From Clostridium tepidiprofundi DSM 19306 (lineage in GTDB: Bacteria > Bacillota > Clostridia > Clostridiales > Clostridiaceae), in assembly GCF_001594005.1 (NCBI RefSeq), contig NZ_LTBA01000016.1, forward strand, positions 1-60,258: a stretch of 60,258 bases of DNA, in the 5' to 3' direction. The position numbers and the translations under genes are program-made. How positions within the stretch are numbered: position 1 is the first letter of the stretch; every line of letters begins with the position of its first letter. The notes below the pieces were generated by a model, which searched no databases, was not told the DNA's origin, and worked only from the letters and a program-made list of their open reading frames with translations. Shown here piece by piece: positions 17,401 to 25,039 of this stretch.

Positions 17401-18218
17401 AAGATCGTTTCGCACATCCAATGCCAGAATTTAAAGTTCCAGTTAAGAATCATGCTCCACAGGTTAAGAATGAGATTGCGGATCAAACAGAAAAGGTTGG
17501 AGCAGAGGTTAAGACTATTGAGGTTAAGGATTACTTTGCTGATGCAGATGGTGATGTTTTAACTTTCACAGCTACTTCAGATAAAACGGATGTAGCAAAA
17601 GTAGAATTGAATAATGGAGTGTTAACTATTACTCCAGTAGCAGAAGGTACTGCTGAAATAACTGTTACTGCTAAAGATGGTAGTGGTGCTGAAGCTTCTG
17701 ATACATTTAAGGTTACTGTTGAGAAGGAAAGTGTAGTTATAACTGAGTTAGTTAATCCAGCAGATATCAAAGGTAAAAAGGCAGATATTAAGTTGCCAGC
17801 TACAGTAAAAGCTAAGTATTCAGATGGTACAGAGAAGGATTTAGCTGTAGCTTGGAATAAAAAGGTTGATGATTTAGATGAAGGGGAAAACACTTTAATA
17901 GGTACTGTGGATGGAACAGATAAAACGGCTACTTTAAAAGTTATTGTTGAAAAGGAAAGTACTCCAGCAGAGGGTCCTGATTTTATTGATGAATCTGAAT
18001 CAAAAGTTAAAGTTTTGTTTGCTGGAATTGCTGTAGCTAATATTCATGCGGATGAGGGTTGTAAGGTTACTGTAAATGGTGCAGCATTAAAGTATGATAA
18101 AGATAAAAAAGTATATACTGGAAGTATTACTAATGTGAAGGCTGGCGATAAGGTTACTGTAACTGCTGAAAAAGATGGTAAGTCTAGTTCGGAAACTCTT
18201 GTAGTAGAAGAATTATAA
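14493..18218 (+). CDS. Large secreted Ig-like repeat surface protein
   Basis: About 1241 residues with a signal peptide (ALAALMIAGTTSFTAFA). A small N-terminal module follows (about 28-105, PGTAVIGNKAYDLNYL and GEPIYVKDFAGNWID), shared with the solo protein at 31466. Next come several Ig-like domains of the S-layer/Big_5 type (about 120-560, e.g. TVTVKFTEKVKD and GKEYKLVIEDVEDTAGNKM), an acidic mid region, a cadherin-like domain (about 990-1080, DYFADADGDVLTFTA), a Big_4 domain (about 1085-1160) and a final small beta domain. Asp clusters such as NDDAIDDDDDDKVQ suggest calcium binding. GGGAGG is 10 nt before ATG 14493. Probably an S-layer or adhesin protein; no SLH, CWB2 or LPXTG motif is seen. 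Confidence 0.85.
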   Translation: MNKRVTSSALAALMIAGTTSFTAFAQINPGTAVIGNKAYDLNYLATKATKAEQKEVLDAIVAGEPIYVKDFAGNWIDNLTGEKVDASVIPAVTYKDADGNVSEHSAGDDAEGINASVKSVKALSLKQFKITFTNPVNDGDLEDDIKDVGNYTLENEDGDEIDDAFEKIEIDDSKKFAIMTLNDDAIDDDDDDKVQNQKSYKLTIDDNVFGKEIVEKFDIEDLELPEAVSAEIVGKDTIKVRFSEPVRPSKNLKAQLSDECFEINDDDIAIDQVNLIDNGNEANIILCSDLKNGQDVKVKVLSKFEDYAGYSIKKRTFDLKVEKNTDDLKIVGYKDTSDTEITLIFNKDIKFGDDNPNSDSDYVVDGDADYIDIDDEDNFLSNFYHTNTKTTAKKAVIDGNELTLTFDSDDALPDGTAYVYVDADALQDLWDKSNDELMVKATINADKVKPEVKKVEQGDTDDTVTVKFTEKVKDSGKGSAEKKENYTLYNKDGDKVKITKVELNSDKNEATLTLKDDLDSGKEYKLVIEDVEDTAGNKMAKATVKFKAEEKSAVEGDDITVDVYSKGTRDQKLVVDFDGTEMETGKGKYAIDNIGNYTVQVYDKKDKEVVKQFNLEDYYKAKLKLLDDNNGVELDLPGDKADKEDQIDFSKLNSDEEIRLVIARVKTASGNMIDNVAYEPIVVEEGSKIDVDDAPVATAPTTIKVSFEKEFDLKANDLKLVLIDEDGNPLKDAKGDYVTLRTSSIVKHKEDGVTKVTYTLDKKYNKNTDRNYELNFDGTYTYRGKDYKVAILVVDNKTENEYDSTFEKGDMWIVSDHIKPAFAKFADDDGDTMADNRDSYEDRDDYDDYVNVVAFTNDKANKIYRATIELRFEEALNEDMLDKYTFKLSDSDIKVTDVRVDEDNPKIIYLDVDFSDWDPDGTESAADVFDEVSVETRNYIEDCAMDYSDGLDKAEYDRNETNSLSAELNEDRFAHPMPEFKVPVKNHAPQVKNEIADQTEKVGAEVKTIEVKDYFADADGDVLTFTATSDKTDVAKVELNNGVLTITPVAEGTAEITVTAKDGSGAEASDTFKVTVEKESVVITELVNPADIKGKKADIKLPATVKAKYSDGTEKDLAVAWNKKVDDLDEGENTLIGTVDGTDKTATLKVIVEKESTPAEGPDFIDESESKVKVLFAGIAVANIHADEGCKVTVNGAALKYDKDKKVYTGSITNVKAGDKVTVTAEKDGKSSSETLVVEEL

Positions 18219-18239
18219 AAGTTGTGTATGAGTTTGTAC

Positions 18240-18273
18240 TAAGATGTGTCAATGTGTAATTTGACACATCTTA
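18240..18273. promoter_or_regulatory. 13-bp perfect inverted repeat between surface genes
   Basis: TAAGATGTGTCAA and TTGACACATCTTA flank an 8-nt loop. No T run follows, so it is not a classical terminator. It could be an operator or a leader hairpin for the gene at 18323. The left arm resembles the direct repeats near 12660 (GTACTAAG...TTGA). Confidence 0.5.
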
Positions 18274-18322
18274 GATGTAAAGAAATATATGTTACATGTT
18301 AATGTTGGGAGGGAGTATAAAC

Positions 18323-21300
18323 ATGAATAAAAAGAAAATTATGGCGTTGTTGATGGCACTAGGGATTATGACACCAAGTACTGTTTTGGCAGCTCCATTT
18401 ACGATTGTAGATAGGGATGGAGAAGTCCATAAATTTGAGTTTTCAGATTTTAGCAATGACGACAAAGTAGAAGAATTCACGAGTGCATTAAGTAATAGTG
18501 ATTTTGCCAAGGTATTTATTGATCTAAATGATGATGGTAAGGCTGTAACATTGGAAAAAGCTATTACTAGACCTAGTGGTGAGGATTTCTCTGATTTTGA
18601 AAGGGATAATCAAGATGTAGATTTAGATAAAGTTGTTAAAGCTGAAGTTAAGAAGATTACACCTGTAAATTTAGATAGAATTAAGATTGAATTTACTTCA
18701 AAGGTAGCGGATGTAAAGCCAGAAGATTTTATTGCTGATGGTTTGACTTTTAGTGATGTAAGGTTAGCTGAAGATGGCTTATCTGCTGAAGTTACTGTTA
18801 AGGGTGCGAAATTTAAAGAAAGTAAGAATATAACAGTTAAAGGTATTAAGGATGCTGAGGGTAACGTTGTAGAGGAGTATACTTCTACTGTGAAATTTGG
18901 AGATGTTAATGAGTATTATCAAATAAAAATTGAGTTTGATTGTAAAGATACTAATGGGGATAAAATTCCTGATATAAAGGCGGATGGTGCTACTAATACT
19001 CAAGTGACAGCTATTATCTGTGATAAAGAGGGCAATGTAGTAAAGGATGCAGAGGGTATTATAAGATTTGATACTACTGAAGGTGGTATGGCACAGGATG
19101 AAAGAACTATAGAAAATGGTAAGGCATCGATTCAATTAACATCAAAATCATCATTGACTAAAGATGTTATAGCAAATGTTTCGGCTGTTGTTCTTAATGA
19201 GTATGAATTTGGAGGACTTAGAGGACATGGACAGGTTCAATTTTTACAACCAGGTGGTGAGGCAGGACCTGATAATGCTGTACCAATGGTAAATGCTGAA
19301 TCTAACGATGCTGATAGGCTATACATTACGTTGGGTCAGGAGAAACCAAATTTAAGTGATGCCCAATTAAAAGAAATTAAAGCTCAGTTAGAAGTTAGGG
19401 ATGGTATAAGAGAAAGAGAACTAGAAGTTAAAGAGGTTAAACAGTTCTCATCTAAGGTTTTAGAAGTTATTTTAAATACTGAGGCTAGTGAAGAAAATTA
19501 TTTAACTGATAATGCTAAGCATTCAGTTGAAATTAAGGATGATGTTGAGGGAGTAGTTAAAAAGGGATCAGAGGAGTTTACTTTGACTGATACAAGCAAG
19601 TTACATGTTTTAAAGGCTGAGTCTAAAGATCAAAGCACTTTGGTTATAACTTTTTCTGAACCGGTAGCATGGAGTACTGATGATGTTCTAAGAAGTTATG
19701 ATGCGAATAATCCTGCTAATTACCTTATAGATGGTGATGCTTTACAATCTACTGGAAGAGATAATTTTGAATTAGATGGAACTAGAACAAAGGTTACGAT
19801 TCATCTTAAAGGTAAGGATAGATTAGGAAAAACGGATAATAATATAGAAATCAGTAATGTAGGTGACTGGGCAGGTGTTACTGATAAGAGAAATCGTATT
19901 TCAACACAAGTACTTAGGTATGATGTGAACATAGATGATACTATACCAGAAGTTTCTGTTGAGAGACAATCTCCTGAGCAGTTTTTGATTAAGTTTACTA
20001 CGCCTGTTACTTTAAATACTGATGAAAAATTATCTGATGTGGTGTCGATGCGTTATGGCAAGAAGGATAAAAAGACTGGTTTAAGAGAGACAGAGTATAA
20101 GTCTGGAGCTAAGTTTACTGCATTGAAAGGTTCAAAAGTTGTTACTGATCCTAAGGGAGAATTGTTTGACTCTATATTAGTTGAACTTAAGACTGATTGG
20201 ACGAAAGTTGAAGGAGTAAAAGCATATTGGGTAGATGCTTCAACTATTCAATTTAATATAGATAAAGATATCTTTAAGACCGATTTGGGAAATAAGACTA
20301 AAGAAGTTTGTTATGATGTAGATAATGGAAGAGATAGGACAAGTCCAGATATTATTAGTTTAAGCCAAGAAAAGAATAAAGATGGTGAACTATTAGATAC
20401 TGTTGAAATGGTTATGAATGAGCCTATACAGGTAAATGATTTAACAGATCCTATAACTCCTAATGGGGTTCAGGAAGAGGAAAATGGTACAGAAAAAGTA
20501 CAAGCAGGAGAAATTAGATTTGAAAAAGATGGCGTTGTAGTGCCTGGTGAGGTTGAGAGTATAACTGAAGATGATTATACTGCTATTATTAAGCCAGTAT
20601 ATGAAAATAAAGATGGTGGTAAATTTTATGGATTTGCTGCATTAAGAGAGGTAGCTAAAGAGCATAAAATTGATGCGACTGGTGAATGGATAGTAAGTAT
20701 TACAGGATTCTCTGATGACTATGGTAATACTATGGATACGCAGGAGTTTAAGCATGAGTTTGTATGTCCAAAAGAAGATGTTATTGCACCTACAGAAAAG
20801 ATTGAAGTTGATCCAGAAGTAATGTATGCTGAATATGTGAATGATGATGATTATGATTACGAAAATGGTTATGATGTCATCAGAGTTAAATTTACAGAAG
20901 CTATGAGTAACGAAGGTGCAGTAGCTGTTGGAAATACTGCGAATTATGTATACAATGGTACTACACTAGCGGAGCTTGGTTCTCAGGTTAGAAAAGGAAT
21001 TTATGGTGTAACTACTGATTGGGATGGTATAACTATATTGTTACCAAAAGATAGAATAGGTAAAGATGCTAATTTTGTATTGAATGTGTCTAGTAATTTA
21101 AGGAGTGCTGATGGACAGAAATTGGTAGGGGAGCATGAATTGAATTTAGTAGATACTGATAAAAATAAAGATGGTACAGAGACTTCAACATATAACGCTG
21201 GTATTCTTTTCAAAGCTAGTAAGTTGAATAATAACGGATATGAGGCTGCTATTACAAGTGGTTCTGCGATTACACTTAAAGATGTAGATGAGGTTAAAGT

Positions 21301-21535
21301 AGTGGATGAGGTTGTAGTTAAGTTAGATACGAAGGAGTCTTTGCTAGATGATACAAGTAAGTATGTTGTAAGAATTAATGGTGAGCAGATTAGTGATTTT
21401 GTTATAGACAAGGATGAAAAGACTATAACTATAACTCCTGATACTACTTTAGATGAACAGAAATTTGAAGCAGAACAGGGAGATAAAGTTGAGGTTACTG
21501 TTAATGGTCAAACTGTATTGGTTAAAGAGTATTAA
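18323..21535 (+). CDS. Large secreted Ig-like surface protein
   Basis: About 1070 residues. GGGAGGG precedes ATG 18323, and a signal peptide (IMALLMALGIMTPSTVLA) opens the protein. It is built of Ig-like domains with the pattern VKKITPVNLDRIKIEFTSKV...KNITVKGIKDAEGN, typical of Big_5/SbsC-like S-layer modules, with an invasin-like domain (TNTQVTAIICDKEGNVVKDAEG, about 215-285). Strongly acidic overall. The C-terminal domain (LDDTSKYVVRINGEQISDFV) is followed by a short tail with no sorting signal. It lies in tandem with the 14493 gene but differs in domain content. It is probably a structural surface protein. Confidence 0.85.
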   Translation: MNKKKIMALLMALGIMTPSTVLAAPFTIVDRDGEVHKFEFSDFSNDDKVEEFTSALSNSDFAKVFIDLNDDGKAVTLEKAITRPSGEDFSDFERDNQDVDLDKVVKAEVKKITPVNLDRIKIEFTSKVADVKPEDFIADGLTFSDVRLAEDGLSAEVTVKGAKFKESKNITVKGIKDAEGNVVEEYTSTVKFGDVNEYYQIKIEFDCKDTNGDKIPDIKADGATNTQVTAIICDKEGNVVKDAEGIIRFDTTEGGMAQDERTIENGKASIQLTSKSSLTKDVIANVSAVVLNEYEFGGLRGHGQVQFLQPGGEAGPDNAVPMVNAESNDADRLYITLGQEKPNLSDAQLKEIKAQLEVRDGIRERELEVKEVKQFSSKVLEVILNTEASEENYLTDNAKHSVEIKDDVEGVVKKGSEEFTLTDTSKLHVLKAESKDQSTLVITFSEPVAWSTDDVLRSYDANNPANYLIDGDALQSTGRDNFELDGTRTKVTIHLKGKDRLGKTDNNIEISNVGDWAGVTDKRNRISTQVLRYDVNIDDTIPEVSVERQSPEQFLIKFTTPVTLNTDEKLSDVVSMRYGKKDKKTGLRETEYKSGAKFTALKGSKVVTDPKGELFDSILVELKTDWTKVEGVKAYWVDASTIQFNIDKDIFKTDLGNKTKEVCYDVDNGRDRTSPDIISLSQEKNKDGELLDTVEMVMNEPIQVNDLTDPITPNGVQEEENGTEKVQAGEIRFEKDGVVVPGEVESITEDDYTAIIKPVYENKDGGKFYGFAALREVAKEHKIDATGEWIVSITGFSDDYGNTMDTQEFKHEFVCPKEDVIAPTEKIEVDPEVMYAEYVNDDDYDYENGYDVIRVKFTEAMSNEGAVAVGNTANYVYNGTTLAELGSQVRKGIYGVTTDWDGITILLPKDRIGKDANFVLNVSSNLRSADGQKLVGEHELNLVDTDKNKDGTETSTYNAGILFKASKLNNNGYEAAITSGSAITLKDVDEVKVVDEVVVKLDTKESLLDDTSKYVVRINGEQISDFVIDKDEKTITITPDTTLDEQKFEAEQGDKVEVTVNGQTVLVKEY

Positions 21536-21602
21536 TGGTATAAGGTTAGTATTGTAATTAGTAAATTTTAAAAGAGTTGTATTGTAAGTAAAATAGAAAT
21601 TA

Positions 21603-21646
21603 AAAACTAAAAGGAAGGATGCTTGTGTGTCCTTTCTTTTAGTTTT
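21603..21646 (+). terminator. Intrinsic terminator after the 18323 gene
   Basis: AAACTAAAAGGAAGGA pairs with TCCTTTCTTTTAGTTTTT across a loop of about 10 nt (TGCTTGTGTG), with a T-rich tail. Confidence 0.75.
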
Positions 21647-21709
21647 TATACAAAATTTTAATGAAATATTTTTATTAATTTTACCTATATTCTAGAAATG
21701 AGGTGTATT

Positions 21710-22555
21710 ATGAGTAAACAGCTTAATAAAAAAGGAAATAATTATAATATTGCGGGCATAAATAGAAATGAATATGTAGATTTGAAATTATCGCTTAAAT
21801 CAGATACATTATCTACAATATCAGAGTTACATAAGGAGTATATCATTGAAGAAATAAGTAAATTGCCACCACTTAAAGTAGGACAGATAAATATAAATGC
21901 AGTGTATGCATTTGATACTGTAAATAAATTAGAGGTATATGCATATGTTCGAAATTCTAATGATTTTGCAATAAATTTTGGTACTGTTAAATTTAGGATT
22001 ATAGATGATAAACAGAAAACGCTTGCACAACAAGTTTTCCAATTAGATAGTTTAGGGAATATTCCTGCTTTTTCTGTTAGACCTTTTAAATTATATTTTG
22101 ATAAGAAAAATGTATATGATAATAATTTTGTAAATGGGACATGGAAATTAGTGCTTGATTCAGATTTAGCAATAAAGAATGTTGTGGATATTGAACTTGA
22201 AAATATACCAGTATTTCATTTAGAGGAATGTAAGGCTTTTCTTAAGAAATTACCTATTATGGAACCAGGGAATATTTCAATATCTTTATATAAAATAAGT
22301 AAAAGAGAAAATGGAGATATAGCTATTTCTATTTTAATAAGAAATGCTACTAATAAGGGACTAGAGATAAGTAAGTTACCAATTACGGTTACTAATGTTG
22401 AAAATAATCAAACAATAATTAAGGGGAGTTTTAATATTGCAAAAATAATAATAAGTCCATGTAAAGCTCAAGTAGTAAATTTAATTTTTAAAAAAGATGA
22501 ATTACCGAATAGTATTGACGTAAGTAAATTAAAGATCATTTTTCCAAGATTGTAG
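21710..22555 (+). CDS. SLAP-domain protein (two SLAP domains)
   Basis: About 281 residues with two SLAP-type domains, roughly 50-150 and 180-281. They are seen as LPPLKVGQININAVYAF...VYAYVRNSNDFAINF...IPAFSVRPFKLYF, then a divergent repeat LPIMEPGNISISLYKI...ISILIRNATNKGLEI. SLAP domains are known from Bacillus and clostridial proteins linked to S-layer assembly and accessory Sec export. No signal peptide is visible, so it may act inside the cell or use another route. ATG 21698 is in frame, but GAGGTG lies inside it, so ATG 21710 is chosen. Position after two surface-protein genes supports a role in their assembly. Confidence 0.7.
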   Translation: MSKQLNKKGNNYNIAGINRNEYVDLKLSLKSDTLSTISELHKEYIIEEISKLPPLKVGQININAVYAFDTVNKLEVYAYVRNSNDFAINFGTVKFRIIDDKQKTLAQQVFQLDSLGNIPAFSVRPFKLYFDKKNVYDNNFVNGTWKLVLDSDLAIKNVVDIELENIPVFHLEECKAFLKKLPIMEPGNISISLYKISKRENGDIAISILIRNATNKGLEISKLPITVTNVENNQTIIKGSFNIAKIIISPCKAQVVNLIFKKDELPNSIDVSKLKIIFPRL

Positions 22556-22612
22556 ATTAAATATATTGTATTATGGAAATGATTAAATTTAGGCATTGAC
22601 TTTACTTCCCCT

Positions 22613-22641
22613 AAGGATACTGATGTATCCTTTTTTTTTTC
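22613..22641 (+). terminator. Intrinsic terminator after the SLAP gene
   Basis: AAGGATAC-TGAT-GTATCCTT forms an 8-bp stem with a 4-nt loop, followed directly by a run of Ts. Confidence 0.85.
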
Positions 22642-22691
22642 TATGTTAATAACGTTAATAAAAAAATAACAATTTATTTAAAGGGAATTTG

Positions 22692-22749
22692 TTGACTATT
22701 ATTTATTATGTTGTATAATTAATCATGTGATAAATGACTAGTGGTCATT
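22692..22749 (+). promoter_or_regulatory. Promoter with overlapping palindromic operator, MMPL operon
   Basis: TTGACT (22692-22697), 16 bp and TATAAT (22714-22719) form a good sigma-A promoter. A 17-bp palindrome AATGACTAGTGGTCATT (22733-22749) sits at the expected transcription start. Such sites are typical of TetR-family repressors, which often control MMPL exporters; no regulator gene is nearby. The remainder of the 22556-22884 gap shows nothing further. Confidence 0.55.
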
Positions 22750-22884
22750 ATTGAACAATAAATATAAAAATAGTAAAATAGTGCTATATTCATAATATTT
22801 TCATTTTTATGAATGGAATATTATGATTTTATATTTAGTACCAATTTGAAAGAGTTTACTAATATTATTGGGGGGAGCAATGAA

Positions 22885-25002
22885 ATGAAAAGATTCGGTA
22901 GATTTATTGCTAAGAATAGGATCTTAGTGCTTATTGTAGCTGTTTTTCTTCTCATACCATCATTTTATGGCTATGTTACTACGGGCATTAACTATGATTT
23001 ATTGAGTTATTTGCCAAAGGAATTGGATTCTACGAAGGCACAGGATGTTTTGACAGATGAGTTTGATGCAGGAGCAGTTGGATTTTTGGTTATAGATGGC
23101 ATGGATGATAAGCATTTAAACAAAGCTGTTGAGGAAATATCCGATATAAAGGGAGTTGAAAAAGTTGATTGGATAGGTAAATATGTTGAAGATACAATTC
23201 CGAGAGAAATGATACCAGAAAAAATAAGGGATCAGGTATATAATGGTGATTCAACGTTGTTATTGGTTAAGTTTTCTGGTGAACAAGCATCTAAATCGAC
23301 TCAATATGCAATTGGTAAGATAAATAGGACATTTCGTAAACAAGCATTTTTGAGTGGAACAGCATCTGTATTAAATGATACTAAAGATTTATCTGAACAG
23401 GAAACACCAACTTATGTTATTATTGCGGTTGTACTATCGATTATTGTATTGAGTTTAACAATGAGATCCACAATAATTCCTATAATATTTCTTTTATCGA
23501 TAGGTTTTTCGATAGCATATAATTTAGGAAGTAATGTTTTTTTAGGAGAAATATCGTACGTTACAAAATCGTTGGCAGCTGTATTACAATTGGCAGTTAC
23601 TATGGATTATTCTATATTTTTACTTCATAGATATGAAGAAGAATTGGGAGTAACTGATGATAAAATAGAAGCCATGTCGGAAGCTATAAAAAAGACAGTA
23701 GGTTCTATATTTGGAAGTTCGCTTACAACGATAGCAGGATTTTTGGCTTTATGTAGCATGAAGATAACACTGGGAAGAGATATAGGATTAGTTATGGCAA
23801 AAGGAGTATTTTTAGGTATTATAGTTACTGTAACTTTACTACCAGCACTTATTTTAATATTTGATAAGATAATTCACAGATTCAGCCATAAGACTGTTTT
23901 ACCAGAGTTTGATAAAGTAGCGAACTTGGTAACAAATAAATATAAACTATTTATAGCGATATTTTTAATTGCATTTATACCGGCGATTTATGGACAAAGG
24001 AATGTAAAGCTGTATTATGACTTAACATTATCGATACCTCAGGATTTGCCATCAATAGTATCTCTTAATAAACTAAAGGATACATTTGATATGAGAACTA
24101 CACACATGATTGTTTTAAAGGATAATATACCTTATTATAAATCAAAAGAAATGATAGATAGGATAGAAAAAGTAAAAGGAATAAATTCGGTTATGGCATA
24201 TGATAAATTTGTTGGGCCAGCAGTTCCTGATAATTTTATATCTGATGATATAAAAGATGTTTTTAAAAAGGGTGGACATCAGATGATTGTAGCGAATTCA
24301 AAATATAAATCGGGAAGTGACGAGGAAAATGCACAGATAGATAGTATTAATAAAATAATAAAAGAATACGATAAAAATGCAATGATTGGTGGAGAAGGAG
24401 CTCTAACTAAAGATTTAATTGAAATATCAGATGTTGATTTTAAAAATGTAAATTTTGTTTCTATTTTAGCGGTTTTTGCAATTATATTGATCGTTTTTAA
24501 ATCAATTTCTCTTCCGGCTATATTGGTAATGGCTATAGAACTTGCAATTTTCATTAATATGGGAGTGCCTTATTATACGGGTACAGTTATACCATTTGTA
24601 GCTTCGATTGTAATAGGCTGTATACAACTAGGAGCAACAGTTGATTATGCAATACTTATGACCACTAGATTTAGAGAAGAAATTAGGAATGGATATGATA
24701 AGTTTGAAGCTATGAGGATTACAGTTAAAGGCTCAGCAAAGTCCATAGTAACGAGTGCACTTACATTTTTTGCAGCTACAGTTGGTGTAGGTATTATTGC
24801 TAGTATGGAACTTATAAAAAGCCTATGTATTATGATGGCGAGAGGTGCTTTAATAAGTATGGGTGTTATATTGTTTATATTGCCATCGTTATTGCTTGTT
24901 TTAGAAAAGGTAATATCATTTACTACATTGCATTGGAGAGAAAAACCTGATTATTTAAAGAAGTATAAGGATAAGTTTAAGAAAAGTGATATACCAGCGT
25001 AA
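22885..25002 (+). CDS. MMPL/RND-superfamily transporter
   Basis: About 705 residues with the two-fold MMPL layout: one TM (about 12-30), a large extracytosolic loop, five or six TMs (about 175-345, with TMDYSIFLLHRYEEE), then a repeat with a TM near 380, a second loop and a final TM bundle (about 540-690, ATVDYAILMTTRFREE). The Asp of the TMDYS and TVDYA motifs is the proton-relay position in this family. It would export a lipid or other envelope component. GGGGGGAG ends 7 nt before ATG 22885; the upstream in-frame ATG at 22813 lacks a site. It is followed closely by the 25040 gene, a pairing common in Firmicutes. Confidence 0.92.
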   Translation: MKRFGRFIAKNRILVLIVAVFLLIPSFYGYVTTGINYDLLSYLPKELDSTKAQDVLTDEFDAGAVGFLVIDGMDDKHLNKAVEEISDIKGVEKVDWIGKYVEDTIPREMIPEKIRDQVYNGDSTLLLVKFSGEQASKSTQYAIGKINRTFRKQAFLSGTASVLNDTKDLSEQETPTYVIIAVVLSIIVLSLTMRSTIIPIIFLLSIGFSIAYNLGSNVFLGEISYVTKSLAAVLQLAVTMDYSIFLLHRYEEELGVTDDKIEAMSEAIKKTVGSIFGSSLTTIAGFLALCSMKITLGRDIGLVMAKGVFLGIIVTVTLLPALILIFDKIIHRFSHKTVLPEFDKVANLVTNKYKLFIAIFLIAFIPAIYGQRNVKLYYDLTLSIPQDLPSIVSLNKLKDTFDMRTTHMIVLKDNIPYYKSKEMIDRIEKVKGINSVMAYDKFVGPAVPDNFISDDIKDVFKKGGHQMIVANSKYKSGSDEENAQIDSINKIIKEYDKNAMIGGEGALTKDLIEISDVDFKNVNFVSILAVFAIILIVFKSISLPAILVMAIELAIFINMGVPYYTGTVIPFVASIVIGCIQLGATVDYAILMTTRFREEIRNGYDKFEAMRITVKGSAKSIVTSALTFFAATVGVGIIASMELIKSLCIMMARGALISMGVILFILPSLLLVLEKVISFTTLHWREKPDYLKKYKDKFKKSDIPA

Positions 25003-25039
25003 TTTATATCAATTGATTTAGACAGGGGGAGTGGAAGTA

